Shown here: one piece after another, positions 1 through 7,684 of the stretch | Layout of the letters: each line of letters starts with the position of its first letter | How positions within the stretch are numbered: the stretch's first letter is position 1 | From: a virus | Length of the DNA: 33,956 bases | IMG/VR virus record: IMGVR_UViG_3300010233_000076 | Location: 1 to 33,956 of that record | Reading direction: 5' to 3' (one strand) | Program-made: the position numbers and the translations under genes | The notes under the pieces: generated by a model | Databases searched by the model: none | Told to the model about the DNA's origin: nothing | The model's input: the letters and a program-made list of their open reading frames with translations, nothing else

Positions 1-20
1 TTAAATTTTAAGGATAAAAT

Positions 21-446
21 ATGGAAATCTCAATTGGCTCCATTATTCGCAAAGCTAGAAAAGAAAGAGGCATGAGCCAAAAGGAAGTGGGAGCCTTAGC
101 GTCTATATCACATGTTCTAATATGCCACATCGAATGTGATAGGTTTTTTTATAGCGAAGAATCTCTTAAAAAACTTGCGTCTACACTCGATTTAGATATA
201 AATCATCTCCTTGACCTTAGAAAAAATCAATATACGACCCCTCAAGTTCAAATTCAGGAGATGATAGCTGAAAAAATTGATAAATGGTACATAAAATGGA
301 AGGATAGAATTGTAGATAATGGCAAACAACACAGATTGGGTATAGCAAAGGAAGAATTAAAGAATATGCTTTGTACCCCCTATGAAGAATCTACAAACAA
401 GATTTTTGATATGATTCATGAGGATATATTAAATAACCGCCCTTAA
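21..446 (+). CDS. XRE-family helix-turn-helix regulator
   Basis: A 141-residue protein with an XRE/Cro-CI type helix-turn-helix at about residues 6-65: IGSIIRKARKERGMSQKEV, then SLKKLASTLDLDINHLL. The C-terminal half is charged and unrecognised; it may mediate oligomerisation. An AAGGAT Shine-Dalgarno sits just before the ATG. It is one of only four plus-strand genes seen and converges with the gene at 429-737, overlapping it by 18 bases. A phage repressor or a regulator of neighbouring early genes is plausible by inference, but no operator can be seen because the window starts 20 bases upstream. The HTH family is clear; the role is not. Confidence 0.85.
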   Translation: MEISIGSIIRKARKERGMSQKEVGALASISHVLICHIECDRFFYSEESLKKLASTLDLDINHLLDLRKNQYTTPQVQIQEMIAEKIDKWYIKWKDRIVDNGKQHRLGIAKEELKNMLCTPYEESTNKIFDMIHEDILNNRP

Positions 447-737
447 GCCCATATTCTTTTTATAATCATTGAAATTTACGACATTGTCTGGGATACTCAT
501 TTCTGGCTCATTGTTAATAGCATCAAGGTATTTTACAAAGGCCATCATTTGATAAACTAGACATTGAAAGGACGAAGAGTCTCTAAATTCTAAAGCAAAA
601 TCTGCAAATACCTCATGTTTGTGCTTATCATACATCATAAGGAATGTTCCAAGCCCTATCTTTGTTTTAAAGGGATCAGATGCTCTAATAAATTTTGCTG
701 CTGTGCCTAAGCACTTTAAAAACTCTTCTTGAGGCAT
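429..737 (-). CDS. Hypothetical protein, 102 aa
   Basis: I do not recognise this family. The protein is predicted soluble and mostly helical, with a mixed hydrophobic core (GLGTFLMMYDKHKHEVFADF) and a basic C-terminus (NDYKKNMGLRAVI). There is no signal peptide or membrane segment. The ATG lacks an obvious Shine-Dalgarno; the upstream sequence is A/T only. Its 3' end overlaps the end of the XRE gene by 18 bases tail to tail, so the two transcripts would be antisense there. Length and intact frame support a real gene; function is unknown. Confidence 0.6.
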   Translation of the reverse strand: MPQEEFLKCLGTAAKFIRASDPFKTKIGLGTFLMMYDKHKHEVFADFALEFRDSSSFQCLVYQMMAFVKYLDAINNEPEMSIPDNVVNFNDYKKNMGLRAVI

Positions 738-895
738 TTATTATTATTCTTTTGTTTTTTATAGATAATGGGGTCCTCAATTTAAAAAGTCCTGAGCATG
801 AAAGGTTTTCACAAAATTTTAAATCAGAGTCCCCAAAGCATCTATATCAAAACAAAAAATATTAATCAATAGAAAAATTTTAAGAAAACTATAAT

Positions 896-1123
896 CTAAG
901 CCTTCTTTTTAGGATTTTCTTTGAAATAGAGTCTTTCAAAGAGCTTCTCCCATTTTTCTTCCATCTTAGAAAATCTAGCGTCCCATTTTTCCTCCATCTT
1001 ATAGAATCTTTCATCTAAATTAGTTATTCTTCTATTTGTAATTATATACATAGCCCATACAGAACCAACTGTTAAGGTAGATATAGTTCCTATAATTGTA
1101 AGAGTTTGTTCTAATAAATTCAT
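896..1123 (-). CDS. Small membrane-anchored coiled-coil protein, 75 aa
   Basis: One N-terminal membrane segment (about residues 8-28, LTIIGTISTLTVGSVWAMYI) is followed by a charged helix with a repeated unit, RFYKMEEKWDA then RFSKMEEKWEK, and a lysine-rich tail. The frame is open to a TTG at 1141, but the ATG at 1123 has an AAGGAT Shine-Dalgarno six bases upstream, so I chose 1123. It is the last gene of the small-gene run 1843-896. This topology resembles inner-membrane spanins or other small phage membrane effectors, but no family is recognised. It could also be a superinfection-exclusion type protein. Confidence 0.65.
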   Translation of the reverse strand: MNLLEQTLTIIGTISTLTVGSVWAMYIITNRRITNLDERFYKMEEKWDARFSKMEEKWEKLFERLYFKENPKKKA

Positions 1124-1133
1124 TTTTATATCC

Positions 1134-1400
1134 TTATCCAAATATCCTTCTATACCAAGGCTTTCCCATATTATTTTTCACGATTTGATATAATTCGACG
1201 ATCATCTTGTGAGTATCCTGAGATTGAGGATTACCCACGGAAGCAGGAATGGAAGAAATCCCCTTGCTTTCCATAGCATTTGATAAAAGCAAATCTATAT
1301 ATTGAGAGAGAGATATCTTTAAGGTTTTAGCCTTAGCTTTAGCATATCTCTTTGCATTGGATGAAACTTCACATTGGAGTTTGTCTTTTGTATTAATCAT
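1134..1400 (-). CDS. Ribbon-helix-helix-like small DNA-binding protein (tentative)
   Basis: An 88-residue protein. The first 45 residues (KLQCEVSSNAKRYAKAKAKT, then LKISLSQYIDLLLSNAM) have the pattern of a ribbon-helix-helix or mobilisation-accessory type fold: a short strand, a basic helix, then an 'SLSQYIDLLL' helix. The C-terminal half is polar and ends WYRRIFG. A GAGG Shine-Dalgarno precedes the ATG. The start codon overlaps the stop of the 1397-1573 gene as ATGA, which indicates translational coupling. It may autoregulate the small-gene cluster. The fold is inferred from pattern only. Confidence 0.65.
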   Translation of the reverse strand: MINTKDKLQCEVSSNAKRYAKAKAKTLKISLSQYIDLLLSNAMESKGISSIPASVGNPQSQDTHKMIVELYQIVKNNMGKPWYRRIFG

Positions 1401-1573
1401 TTTTTAATTCCTCTCTTTTTTTCTTCAGTTTTATGAAACAATTTATAGAACAGAGTTCGATTCTCTTGTAATTTTTTCAAACAGTTATGAAGATGATGTG
1501 CCTCTAGAACCTTAACCATATACTCATGGTTCTTTTCCATAATAATAATAGCTGCCTCTTTATCTTCGTTCAT
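1397..1573 (-). CDS. Small charged helical protein, 58 aa
   Basis: A short frame beginning MNEDKEAAIIIMEKNHEYMV and ending KKRGIKK. It is highly charged, probably one long helix, with no membrane segment and no recognised family. It is supported by context: its start lies 14 bases inside the end of the upstream gene (1560-1715), and its TGA overlaps the ATG of the downstream gene (1134-1400) in an ATGA junction. Such two-sided coupling is unlikely by chance. Function unknown. Confidence 0.5.
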   Translation of the reverse strand: MNEDKEAAIIIMEKNHEYMVKVLEAHHLHNCLKKLQENRTLFYKLFHKTEEKKRGIKK

Positions 1574-1715
1574 CTTTTTCTTTCCTAATAGTCACTCCCC
1601 AACCTTTAGCAGATAGCGCAGCTATTGATTCACCAATAAGTCTTTTTCTGTCTTCTTGATCCTGTTTCCAATCAACATTATCAGATGATAGTTCCTTTTT
1701 ATCTTCATTATTCAT
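1560..1715 (-). CDS. Small hydrophilic protein, 51 aa
   Basis: Starts MNNEDKKELSSDNVDWKQDQ and contains LIGESIAALSAKGWGVTIRK. The protein is soluble and charged, with no recognised family. Its ATG overlaps the TGA of the 1712-1843 gene (ATGA), and its stop lies 14 bases inside the next gene. It belongs to the run of five coupled small genes from 1843 to 896. The short length makes it easy to miss; evidence is positional. Confidence 0.5.
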   Translation of the reverse strand: MNNEDKKELSSDNVDWKQDQEDRKRLIGESIAALSAKGWGVTIRKEKDERR

Positions 1716-1843
1716 TCAACATCTTTCCTTTTTTTTACGGACCTATAATAAACTAATGCAACAACACAAACCATTACAACCATATACATGGCTATATAGA
1801 ACGCCCTTGTTTCCAATTCAATCATTCTTGTTGGGTCAATCAT
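1712..1843 (-). CDS. Single-pass membrane microprotein, 43 aa
   Basis: Begins MIDPTRMIELETRAF, followed by one hydrophobic segment at about residues 16-33 (YIAMYMVVMVCVVALVYY) and a basic tail RSVKKRKDVE. The topology is N-terminus out, C-terminus in by the positive-inside rule. An AAGGAA Shine-Dalgarno lies about seven bases before the ATG. The TGA overlaps the next gene's ATG. It is the first gene of the small-gene run. Single-pass phage proteins of this size include pinholin-like and exclusion proteins; nothing here is specific enough to choose. Confidence 0.5.
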   Translation of the reverse strand: MIDPTRMIELETRAFYIAMYMVVMVCVVALVYYRSVKKRKDVE

Positions 1844-1858
1844 ATTATTTCCTTAGAT

Positions 1859-1889
1859 TACATCAATTTATTTATTTTATCATGATGTA
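1859..1889. repeat. Inverted repeat upstream of the small-gene cluster
   Basis: TACATCA at 1859-1865 and TGATGTA at 1883-1889 are exact 7-base inverted copies separated by an A/T-only spacer of 17. They lie directly upstream of the 43-residue gene, so they could be an operator for the coupled small genes. The spacing is long for an RNA hairpin terminator and there is no T-run. Weak evidence. Confidence 0.3.
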
Positions 1890-1947
1890 GGAGTAAGATA
1901 ACTAAAATGATTCATTAAATCAATAAAATTATTTTGAACAAATAATA

Positions 1948-2166
1948 TTAATTTTTGAAATTTCGAGCCATTATTTCTTTATCTAATTTTCTAATATCAT
2001 TATTTATTTCTTTAAATTGATCTTCTAATCGATCTAATCGTAAATATATAGCCCAAAATTTAGATGCAAGATAAAATGAGCAAACTACTAACACATTTGA
2101 GGTTATAAGAGCTAAAAAATGAAACCATTTCATATTTTTATTCTTTCTTAAATTAATTTCATCCAT
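1948..2166 (-). CDS. Membrane-anchored coiled-coil protein; inner-membrane spanin candidate
   Basis: A 72-residue protein with one membrane segment (about residues 15-36, FHFLALITSNVLVVCSFYLA) and a following charged heptad-like helix (LRLDRLEDQFKEINNDIRKL). This is the layout of a short inner-membrane spanin or similar envelope protein. No Shine-Dalgarno precedes the ATG at 2166; an in-frame ATG at 2133 has a weak AAGAAAG before it and would give 61 residues with the membrane segment closer to the start. A lipoprotein gene lies just upstream at 2324-2545. The spanin role is inference from topology and neighbourhood. Confidence 0.6.
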   Translation of the reverse strand: MDEINLRKNKNMKWFHFLALITSNVLVVCSFYLASKFWAIYLRLDRLEDQFKEINNDIRKLDKEIMARNFKN

Positions 2167-2214
2167 TCATAGCACATATGCTAAGATAGCTCAAATCTTA
2201 TCAGGAGAACACTT

Positions 2215-2316
2215 ATGTGTTTAATTAAATGGATAATGAATAGGTGCCGTAAGCGCAAGAGAAGACAAGGAGTGATTCGTAACATGCGCTACAAATCACT
2301 CAATGTGGAAAAATAA
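2215..2316 (+). CDS. Basic microprotein, 33 aa, on the opposite strand
   Basis: An ATG at 2215 preceded by a strong AGGAG seven bases upstream opens a 33-codon frame: MCLIKWIMNRCRKRKRRQGV, then IRNMRYKSLNVEK. It is very basic (RCRKRKRRQ) with a short hydrophobic start. It sits alone between two minus-strand genes and points against them. No family is recognised. It could be a nucleic-acid or membrane binding peptide, or a leader. The good ribosome site is the main support. Confidence 0.4.
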   Translation: MCLIKWIMNRCRKRKRRQGVIRNMRYKSLNVEK

Positions 2317-2323
2317 ACAGGTA

Positions 2324-2545
2324 TTACCTTTTTTTAACCGTATCGGGCCACTTCCATAACTGTGGCGCTTTCGCCCGTTGTGGTAAGGGCCGTGACTCCG
2401 GTTTGGGACTTTCAGGTTGTGTGGGTCCTTCACAATCCTGATTGTCCACAGAAATCTTTAAATCATTATGATTGCTCATAGTCGTGCAACCAGTAGTAAA
2501 CGAAGCCAAAAAGATAAACGCAATTATAGTGATAAATAATCTCAT
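2324..2545 (-). CDS. Small proline-rich lipoprotein; outer-membrane spanin candidate
   Basis: A 73-residue protein with a lipoprotein signal peptide: MRLFITIIAFIFLASFTTGC, with the lipobox cysteine at residue 20. The mature 54 residues are hydrophilic and hold eight prolines (GPTQPESPKPESRPLPQ), plus a second cysteine at 38. Small proline-rich lipoproteins in phages are typically Rz1-like outer-membrane spanins that act in the last step of lysis of Gram-negative cells. An AGGGGA Shine-Dalgarno precedes the ATG. Unlike lambda Rz1 it is not nested inside an Rz gene; the nearest membrane coiled-coil partner is downstream at 1948-2166. Lipoprotein call strong, spanin role inferred. Confidence 0.7.
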   Translation of the reverse strand: MRLFITIIAFIFLASFTTGCTTMSNHNDLKISVDNQDCEGPTQPESPKPESRPLPQRAKAPQLWKWPDTVKKR

Positions 2546-2585
2546 TTCAATTCCCCTCTTTTATATTCACTAAGCCCCATCATTA

Positions 2586-2614
2586 ATGGTATCTAAAAAA
2601 AGAATACTATTCAA
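2586..2614 (-). promoter_or_regulatory. Possible sigma70-like promoter for the lipoprotein gene
   Basis: On the minus strand TTGAAT (2614-2609) is followed after 17 bases by TACCAT (2591-2586), about 40 bases before the lipoprotein start. Both hexamers are only partial matches to consensus. It sits in one of the few intergenic gaps of the run (2546-2649), which is why it is listed. Confidence 0.25.
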
Positions 2615-2649
2615 GCAATAAAGGTATGGTAAAAAATGAAAGTATAGGA

Positions 2650-2838
2650 TTAATCAGGTTTTTTTATTTTTTTCTTTGATTTTTTATTAAAAGCCTTCGA
2701 GCTATCCTCAATACCTATCATCATCATTAAAGCCATGATAATTTTATCAGTATGGTCATCAAGGAAAGGCATAGCACCTGAACCAATGATAAATAATGGA
2801 CCCTTCCAGGAATGTTTAAAACGATCTATTAGTTTCAT
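2650..2838 (-). CDS. Small hydrophobic protein with basic tail; holin-like candidate
   Basis: A 62-residue protein with two short hydrophobic stretches (GPLFIIGSGAMPFL at about 13-26 and KIIMALMMMIGI at about 32-43) split by DDHTD, and a strongly basic C-terminus (KKSKKKIKKP). Two short membrane segments with a charged cytoplasmic tail is a holin-like layout, but the segments are short and no holin family is recognised. A GAGGA Shine-Dalgarno overlaps the end of the upstream gene at 2842. It is the first small gene after the virion proteins. Confidence 0.55.
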   Translation of the reverse strand: MKLIDRFKHSWKGPLFIIGSGAMPFLDDHTDKIIMALMMMIGIEDSSKAFNKKSKKKIKKPD

Positions 2839-2841
2839 AAA

Positions 2842-3777
2842 TCATTCCTCTTTATCAGATGATTGGTTTTTTTCGTTCAATTTATTATACATTTCCCTTG
2901 CCTGTTGATTAAGCACCTTACTTCCAAGAGAATCCTTAAGTTGATTTTTTACCTTTCCAGAATTTACACTATGTACTCTTGCTGCGGCAGCATTAGGATT
3001 AGATAGCCAATCTATATTTTTTCCGATCTTTCCCCCAGCAAGAGTTGCTAATAAACCAGCCGTCATTGTTGATCCTGGACCCGCCTCAGGATTAAGATTC
3101 ATAAATTGCTGTGTTCCAGCAGCTCCTGCAGTCGTCGCCGCTACATTACCGGGGGTAATAGCATTGGATGATTGTAAAAATTTTCCAGGTTTATTTATCC
3201 AAGAAGAAGCATTACCAGCTAACTTATTACCAATTGTAGAAATTGTTTTCATAGGTAAAACTGATTGCATAACAGCTTCATTGACCTTTTCCATATTGGA
3301 TTCAGGCCGTGTATAATTATTAGTTAGATTATCAATTTTTTCACCTATATATCCTGATGGTACAAAACCTTGTTTACCTGCAATTGCCGCCCCAACGTTA
3401 TAAGGAAGGAAAGGTAAATCAGCTACAGAAGCCGGAACAGTAGCAATATTTCGGATTCCTTTAGCGGCTGTTTGAGCTTCTTGTGCCATTTCCTCTCCAG
3501 TAGGATAGAGAAAGTTAGGAAGCCAAGGAGCTTTTTTTGTACTCTTTTCACGTCGTTGATTGTATTTTTCTATCTCTTCTGGTGTAAAATCGAGAGATGA
3601 TTGTCCTCTTTGATATTTAGGTTCTTCCTTTTCTTTTTTGTTTGTTTTTTCGGATGTTCTCATGCCTCTACGTGCTAATTCTGCCCGAGCCATTTCGGGC
3701 GTAATAATATTTGACGGAGTCAATAATTGCTTTCTTCTATCCAACTCCGCTCTTGCCATTTCAGGTGTAATAGGCAT
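2842..3777 (-). CDS. Probable internal virion or ejection protein
   Basis: A 311-residue protein. The N-terminus carries a duplicated motif, ITPEMARAEL, at residues 3-12 and 25-34, each followed by a pair of arginines. The middle is glycine/alanine-rich and weakly hydrophobic (AATTAGAAGTQQFMNLNP, then a GLLATLAGGKIG stretch). The C-terminus is helical and polar. I chose the ATG at 3777, six bases after a GGAGG; a TTG at 3783 would leave no spacing. Position after the fibre, gp10-like and glycine-rich genes matches where short-tailed phages place DNA-ejection proteins. Function inferred from position and composition. Confidence 0.6.
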   Translation of the reverse strand: MPITPEMARAELDRRKQLLTPSNIITPEMARAELARRGMRTSEKTNKKEKEEPKYQRGQSSLDFTPEEIEKYNQRREKSTKKAPWLPNFLYPTGEEMAQEAQTAAKGIRNIATVPASVADLPFLPYNVGAAIAGKQGFVPSGYIGEKIDNLTNNYTRPESNMEKVNEAVMQSVLPMKTISTIGNKLAGNASSWINKPGKFLQSSNAITPGNVAATTAGAAGTQQFMNLNPEAGPGSTMTAGLLATLAGGKIGKNIDWLSNPNAAAARVHSVNSGKVKNQLKDSLGSKVLNQQAREMYNKLNEKNQSSDKEE

Positions 3778-3779
3778 TT

Positions 3780-6044
3780 TCAACCTCCAGCTATTTTACG
3801 AAGTTCTTCATCTGACATTGACATAGTATCATTATAATTTTGAGAAAATGGCGCCTGACCATTTTCTTTTTCTTCATGAATTGCTATAAGAAATTCTTCT
3901 GGGGAATTAGGAAATTTTTCACCAGGATTAGCTTCTTCATATGCTAATTTGGCATCAACATATTGTTTCCAAGCTAATTTGATTTCATTTGCATCAAACT
4001 TAGGAATTCCATTTTTATCCTCATATTTATGTAACATTAGAGTCCCAAATTCTGCTTCTCCCATTTCTACTTCTTCTTTAGTTAAACCATTCTTAATATT
4101 TTGTTTATTTGCTTCATATTCAGCGCCTGAATTAGGCTTAGAATCTAAAACCAATTGTTGATGCATCTTATTTTGTGCTCTTGCTGGTATTTCTTTTATT
4201 TGTTCAGCAGCTAATTGACCAGCATTCATATCATATTTGTCTTTTATTTCTTGGCCTACTCTAAAATATTTACTTGTTGAAGCCGCTACTCCTCCTACTA
4301 ATGGAATTCCTTTCATAAATGATTCATATCCTGGCGTTTTCATCTCTTCATTCAATTTTTCGAGCTCTTTATATTTATTTACAACATTAGGACCATGACT
4401 TAGTTTTTTTCCCCAATCACGTTTAGCTTCTTCATTAATCTTCTTTGCCCTATCTATATCTGCCTTAGATTTGGGGTTAGAGATCATACCCTCTAATGGT
4501 TTAGCAATTTGTTTTCCCTCTTCATTTGTTTCCAAATTATAAAACATTTTTCCAGGGCCTTCTATCATGCCCTTGGTTTTTTCGTAATCCGCCGCTTCTC
4601 TTCCTTCTTTAGCAGATTGCAAACCCTCACCATGTCTATTATGACGGGAAGTTTCTTCAAATTGTTTTAATGCAAGTTCATGATTGCGAAGACGTTCTTT
4701 CTGTAACTCACGTGTTGTATTAATCATGTCATAAATTTTTGCAGCACCACTCTCTCTATTATCTTGAAGTCCAAGTTGTGTGCTATATTCATCTAAAGCA
4801 GCATTACCAGCTTCTCCAAGCTTACCTAAAACTCCTAACTTTGGATTTGCAGCAAGATTAAAACCAGCACGAGAAACAGCTGCCCAAGCAGGATTAATAC
4901 GTTCTTGTGATAATTTTTGAGCATGTCTGCGCATTGCTTGAATCTCTGATGTATCAAGAGCATCATTTACACCCTTTTGAATGGGAGACATATCCACATC
5001 TCCACCATCTGCAAAATGTCTTAAATGACTCACAGATACATGCTTTTTCTTAACTGTTCCACCCTCAGCATATCCTTGTCTTTGTCCCATCATTCCAGCA
5101 GCTCCAGCTAACAATCCAGCTCCTTGTGACCAAGGACTTGGTTGAGGAAGAGGAGGAACATATGGATTAGTAGATGCTGTATACTGACTGACAGGAAGTC
5201 CCCTAACAAGTTCATTTTCTCTGGCTGCTTGCAAATAAGGAAAATTCTGTTCAGCTTGAAAATCTTGAAATGCTGTATTTAAACCAGCTTGTTCCTGTTG
5301 CTGTTGCTGAGTTCCAAGATTGCTTAATACACCGATACCTTGACGGCGTTCAGCTTGTTGTGCTCCCCCTAAATTCTGAAGAGCGGTTCCTCCAGAAATT
5401 TGTCTCTCAAGATCAAGACCTAATGCATTGCCTGCGACACGTCCAGCACCTAACTGCGCTCCTTGCTGCCCAACAGACGTTCCTAGGGCCTCTGAATATC
5501 CTTTTTGAAGAGCTTTGTTCTGTTCATCAGCAACGACCTGTTGTGTGTCTCTAATGGCTCTTCCAGTAATATCCTCATGACTTCGGCTACCAGGGCGTCC
5601 CGATGATCCATATGCACCAGACCGTATAAATTGATCATTCACTTGAGGAAGGATGTTTTCTGTAAGATTTCTAGAAGCTAATCTACCAATATTATTGGTA
5701 ACAGCTTCATTATATGGGTTCATGTATTGTTGAGCATTAATTGTTGGATTAGCAGTTGCTCCAGCCAAATAAGGGGCCAAGGTAGGACTTATGTTTTGCC
5801 CCAAAGCATTTCGAATAGCTACTGTGCTTTGATTAAAAATATTTTGATATTCAGGATTTTGAAATTCATCTTGTCCCGCTTGAAAAGCTTGAGTTTGTAA
5901 TGGATTAAATGGAGCATTACGAAGTCTATTATTAGGATAAGGAGTATAAGGTGTAGTTGTTACCTGATGAGCCCTAGTAGCTGCATTTCTTAAGACACTA
6001 ACGTCGCCGCTATACCATTCTGGATGACCTGTAAATGCTGGCAT
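3780..6044 (-). CDS. Large internal virion protein
   Basis: A 754-residue protein resembling long internal virion or DNA-transfer proteins of short-tailed phages. The N-terminal third has the conserved pattern YMNPYNEAVTNNIGRL, then FIRSGAYGSSGR and an alanine/glutamine-rich helix. Around residues 325-350 two glycine motifs, YAEGGTV and FADGGDV, separate it from a long charged helical C-terminal half that ends DTMSMSDEELRKIAGG. A GGGAG Shine-Dalgarno precedes the ATG. It follows the glycine-rich protein by 12 bases. Such proteins leave the capsid with the DNA and help it cross the envelope; here that role is inferred. Confidence 0.65.
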   Translation of the reverse strand: MPAFTGHPEWYSGDVSVLRNAATRAHQVTTTPYTPYPNNRLRNAPFNPLQTQAFQAGQDEFQNPEYQNIFNQSTVAIRNALGQNISPTLAPYLAGATANPTINAQQYMNPYNEAVTNNIGRLASRNLTENILPQVNDQFIRSGAYGSSGRPGSRSHEDITGRAIRDTQQVVADEQNKALQKGYSEALGTSVGQQGAQLGAGRVAGNALGLDLERQISGGTALQNLGGAQQAERRQGIGVLSNLGTQQQQQEQAGLNTAFQDFQAEQNFPYLQAARENELVRGLPVSQYTASTNPYVPPLPQPSPWSQGAGLLAGAAGMMGQRQGYAEGGTVKKKHVSVSHLRHFADGGDVDMSPIQKGVNDALDTSEIQAMRRHAQKLSQERINPAWAAVSRAGFNLAANPKLGVLGKLGEAGNAALDEYSTQLGLQDNRESGAAKIYDMINTTRELQKERLRNHELALKQFEETSRHNRHGEGLQSAKEGREAADYEKTKGMIEGPGKMFYNLETNEEGKQIAKPLEGMISNPKSKADIDRAKKINEEAKRDWGKKLSHGPNVVNKYKELEKLNEEMKTPGYESFMKGIPLVGGVAASTSKYFRVGQEIKDKYDMNAGQLAAEQIKEIPARAQNKMHQQLVLDSKPNSGAEYEANKQNIKNGLTKEEVEMGEAEFGTLMLHKYEDKNGIPKFDANEIKLAWKQYVDAKLAYEEANPGEKFPNSPEEFLIAIHEEKENGQAPFSQNYNDTMSMSDEELRKIAGG

Positions 6045-6056
6045 TGATAATCTCCC

Positions 6057-7658
6057 TTATGCTCTCTTAATATTGCCAAGATAACCACCCAAAGACTTAG
6101 ACTTAGGGGGTAACTTTTCACCTGATGTTCTCTTCTTTGATCTAATCTGCTTGATCATATGCTCAATCATTTTTGCACCCTTTTCTTGGGAACCACCACC
6201 AAGAGCAGCAACCTTTTCAGGTGGAACTTCATATTCACCATCAGATAAAAGGGCTTTAATATATCCACCCTTTGCATTTCTTTGATTTGAAGCTGGAATT
6301 TTACCAAAGAACGAATTTAATTCCTTAAATCCGGCATCAGTAGAACCATCACCCAAATCAGATACGGTTGAAGCATCTATGATATAACTATTTTCTTTAA
6401 TATTCTGAGGGATTTTATCATCTTGACCTTTGCCACGGCCCGTTATCATTCCACCTTTTTTAGCCCCGTATCGAACTTCATTCAAAGGTGGATGTCTGAA
6501 ATTCTGTACCTGTCTACCACCCATAATTTCTTCTTGAGATATAGGTGTGTCTAAGGGTTCCAAACCATACGGAAGTGGTTTTTTCCAAGGAGTTCCTCTA
6601 ACGGCTGAAAGAGCTTGAGAATTGGCTCTATCATGCTCTTCTCGACGTTGTCTTTCATAATCAGCTTGTCGACGATTTTCATCTCTATTGCCCATGAATC
6701 CCATACCAGCAGAACCAAGCAATGCGAGACCTTGAGGACCACCGAGCATGCTCAATAGACCGCCCCCTCCTCCTTGTCCTCCTCCACCGCCCATCATGCC
6801 ACCACCGCCTTGACCCCCGCCAAAAGCTGATCCTGGCAACATACGACCTACAGTATCTCTTCCAACGACATTCCCGCCACCACCACCACCGCCAAACATT
6901 CCGCCGAGCATTCCAGTCCCACCCTGACCACCACCAAGCATTGAAGGACCAAAGCCACCTGTACCAGCACCAGGCATTCCCATCATTCCTGGAAGACCCA
7001 TCATGTTTGCACCAAATCCAGCACCAAAACCCAACAATCCAGCTTTTGCAGAACCGCCTAAGTTATCTCCTGTCAAACCATGAGCTGCCGCTGTCGCTAA
7101 TCCTGCTCCAACAGGTCCACCAACTAAAAATCCACCTACACCGGCTGCAATTCTTAGCATCTGTTTTAGAAAGCCATATTCAGGTAATCCAGTAACAGGA
7201 TTTGTCTTTGTCTTTCCGCCAACCCACTCATCAAATACTTCTGAAAGAGCAGGGGTAATAATAACTAATTCTGTATCTTCGCCTCGACCCTCCGCACGTA
7301 ATTCTTCAAGTTCAGGAACAATAGGACGACCAGGTTCATTTGCTTCCCCACCCTCTGCCATTTTCATAGGAGCTTCGCTTTGAGCTGCTTGTTCTACCAT
7401 TCCTTTAAATTGGGGATCAGTCATAATTGGTTCTAATGGAGATAAGTCCCAAAGATTGGTTTCAGGATCAATCAATGATTCTTGAGGTATTTGGAAAAGA
7501 GCAGCAATTTCCATTGCTTCCTTAAGTTCATCAGGCGTGAAATGCGCAAGAATCTTTTGTGGTTCTTGACGTTGCTCTTCACCCATTTGTGGTGGTCCCA
7601 TTTGCGCCATATTTTGTGAAGGCCCTTGATTGTTTAAAGCAGGTGGCAAGTTATTCAT
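6057..7658 (-). CDS. Glycine-rich virion protein with paired DxIPxxLxxxEYxI-type repeats
   Basis: A 533-residue protein in three parts. Residues 1-110 are acidic and proline/glutamine-rich and end MAEGGEANEPGRP. The centre is extremely glycine- and methionine-rich with runs such as FGGGGGGGNVVG. The C-terminal part has two related units: GGMITGRGKGQDDKIPQNI with YIIDASTVSDLGDGSTDAG, and KGGYIKALLSDGEYEVPPEK followed by VAALGGGSQEKGAKM. Those units recur in many phage internal or tape-measure-associated proteins. A GGGAGA Shine-Dalgarno precedes the ATG. Probably an internal virion or ejection protein; exact role unknown. The glycine tract is also why long false frames appear on the opposite strand. 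Confidence 0.65.
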   Translation of the reverse strand: MNNLPPALNNQGPSQNMAQMGPPQMGEEQRQEPQKILAHFTPDELKEAMEIAALFQIPQESLIDPETNLWDLSPLEPIMTDPQFKGMVEQAAQSEAPMKMAEGGEANEPGRPIVPELEELRAEGRGEDTELVIITPALSEVFDEWVGGKTKTNPVTGLPEYGFLKQMLRIAAGVGGFLVGGPVGAGLATAAAHGLTGDNLGGSAKAGLLGFGAGFGANMMGLPGMMGMPGAGTGGFGPSMLGGGQGGTGMLGGMFGGGGGGGNVVGRDTVGRMLPGSAFGGGQGGGGMMGGGGGQGGGGGLLSMLGGPQGLALLGSAGMGFMGNRDENRRQADYERQRREEHDRANSQALSAVRGTPWKKPLPYGLEPLDTPISQEEIMGGRQVQNFRHPPLNEVRYGAKKGGMITGRGKGQDDKIPQNIKENSYIIDASTVSDLGDGSTDAGFKELNSFFGKIPASNQRNAKGGYIKALLSDGEYEVPPEKVAALGGGSQEKGAKMIEHMIKQIRSKKRTSGEKLPPKSKSLGGYLGNIKRA

Positions 7659-7684
7659 AATCCGATCTCCCTATATAAATAGTA

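Noticed and set aside
738-895. Possible terminator with GGGGTCCTC and GAGTCCCC arms
   Set aside because: The arms pair imperfectly, are about 60 bases apart and have no T-run; nothing else is supported in this gap.
6722-7195. Long plus-strand frame of 157 codons
   Set aside because: It is antisense to the glycine-rich virion gene; the His/Pro/Leu-rich product is the expected mirror of glycine codons, and it has no family likeness.
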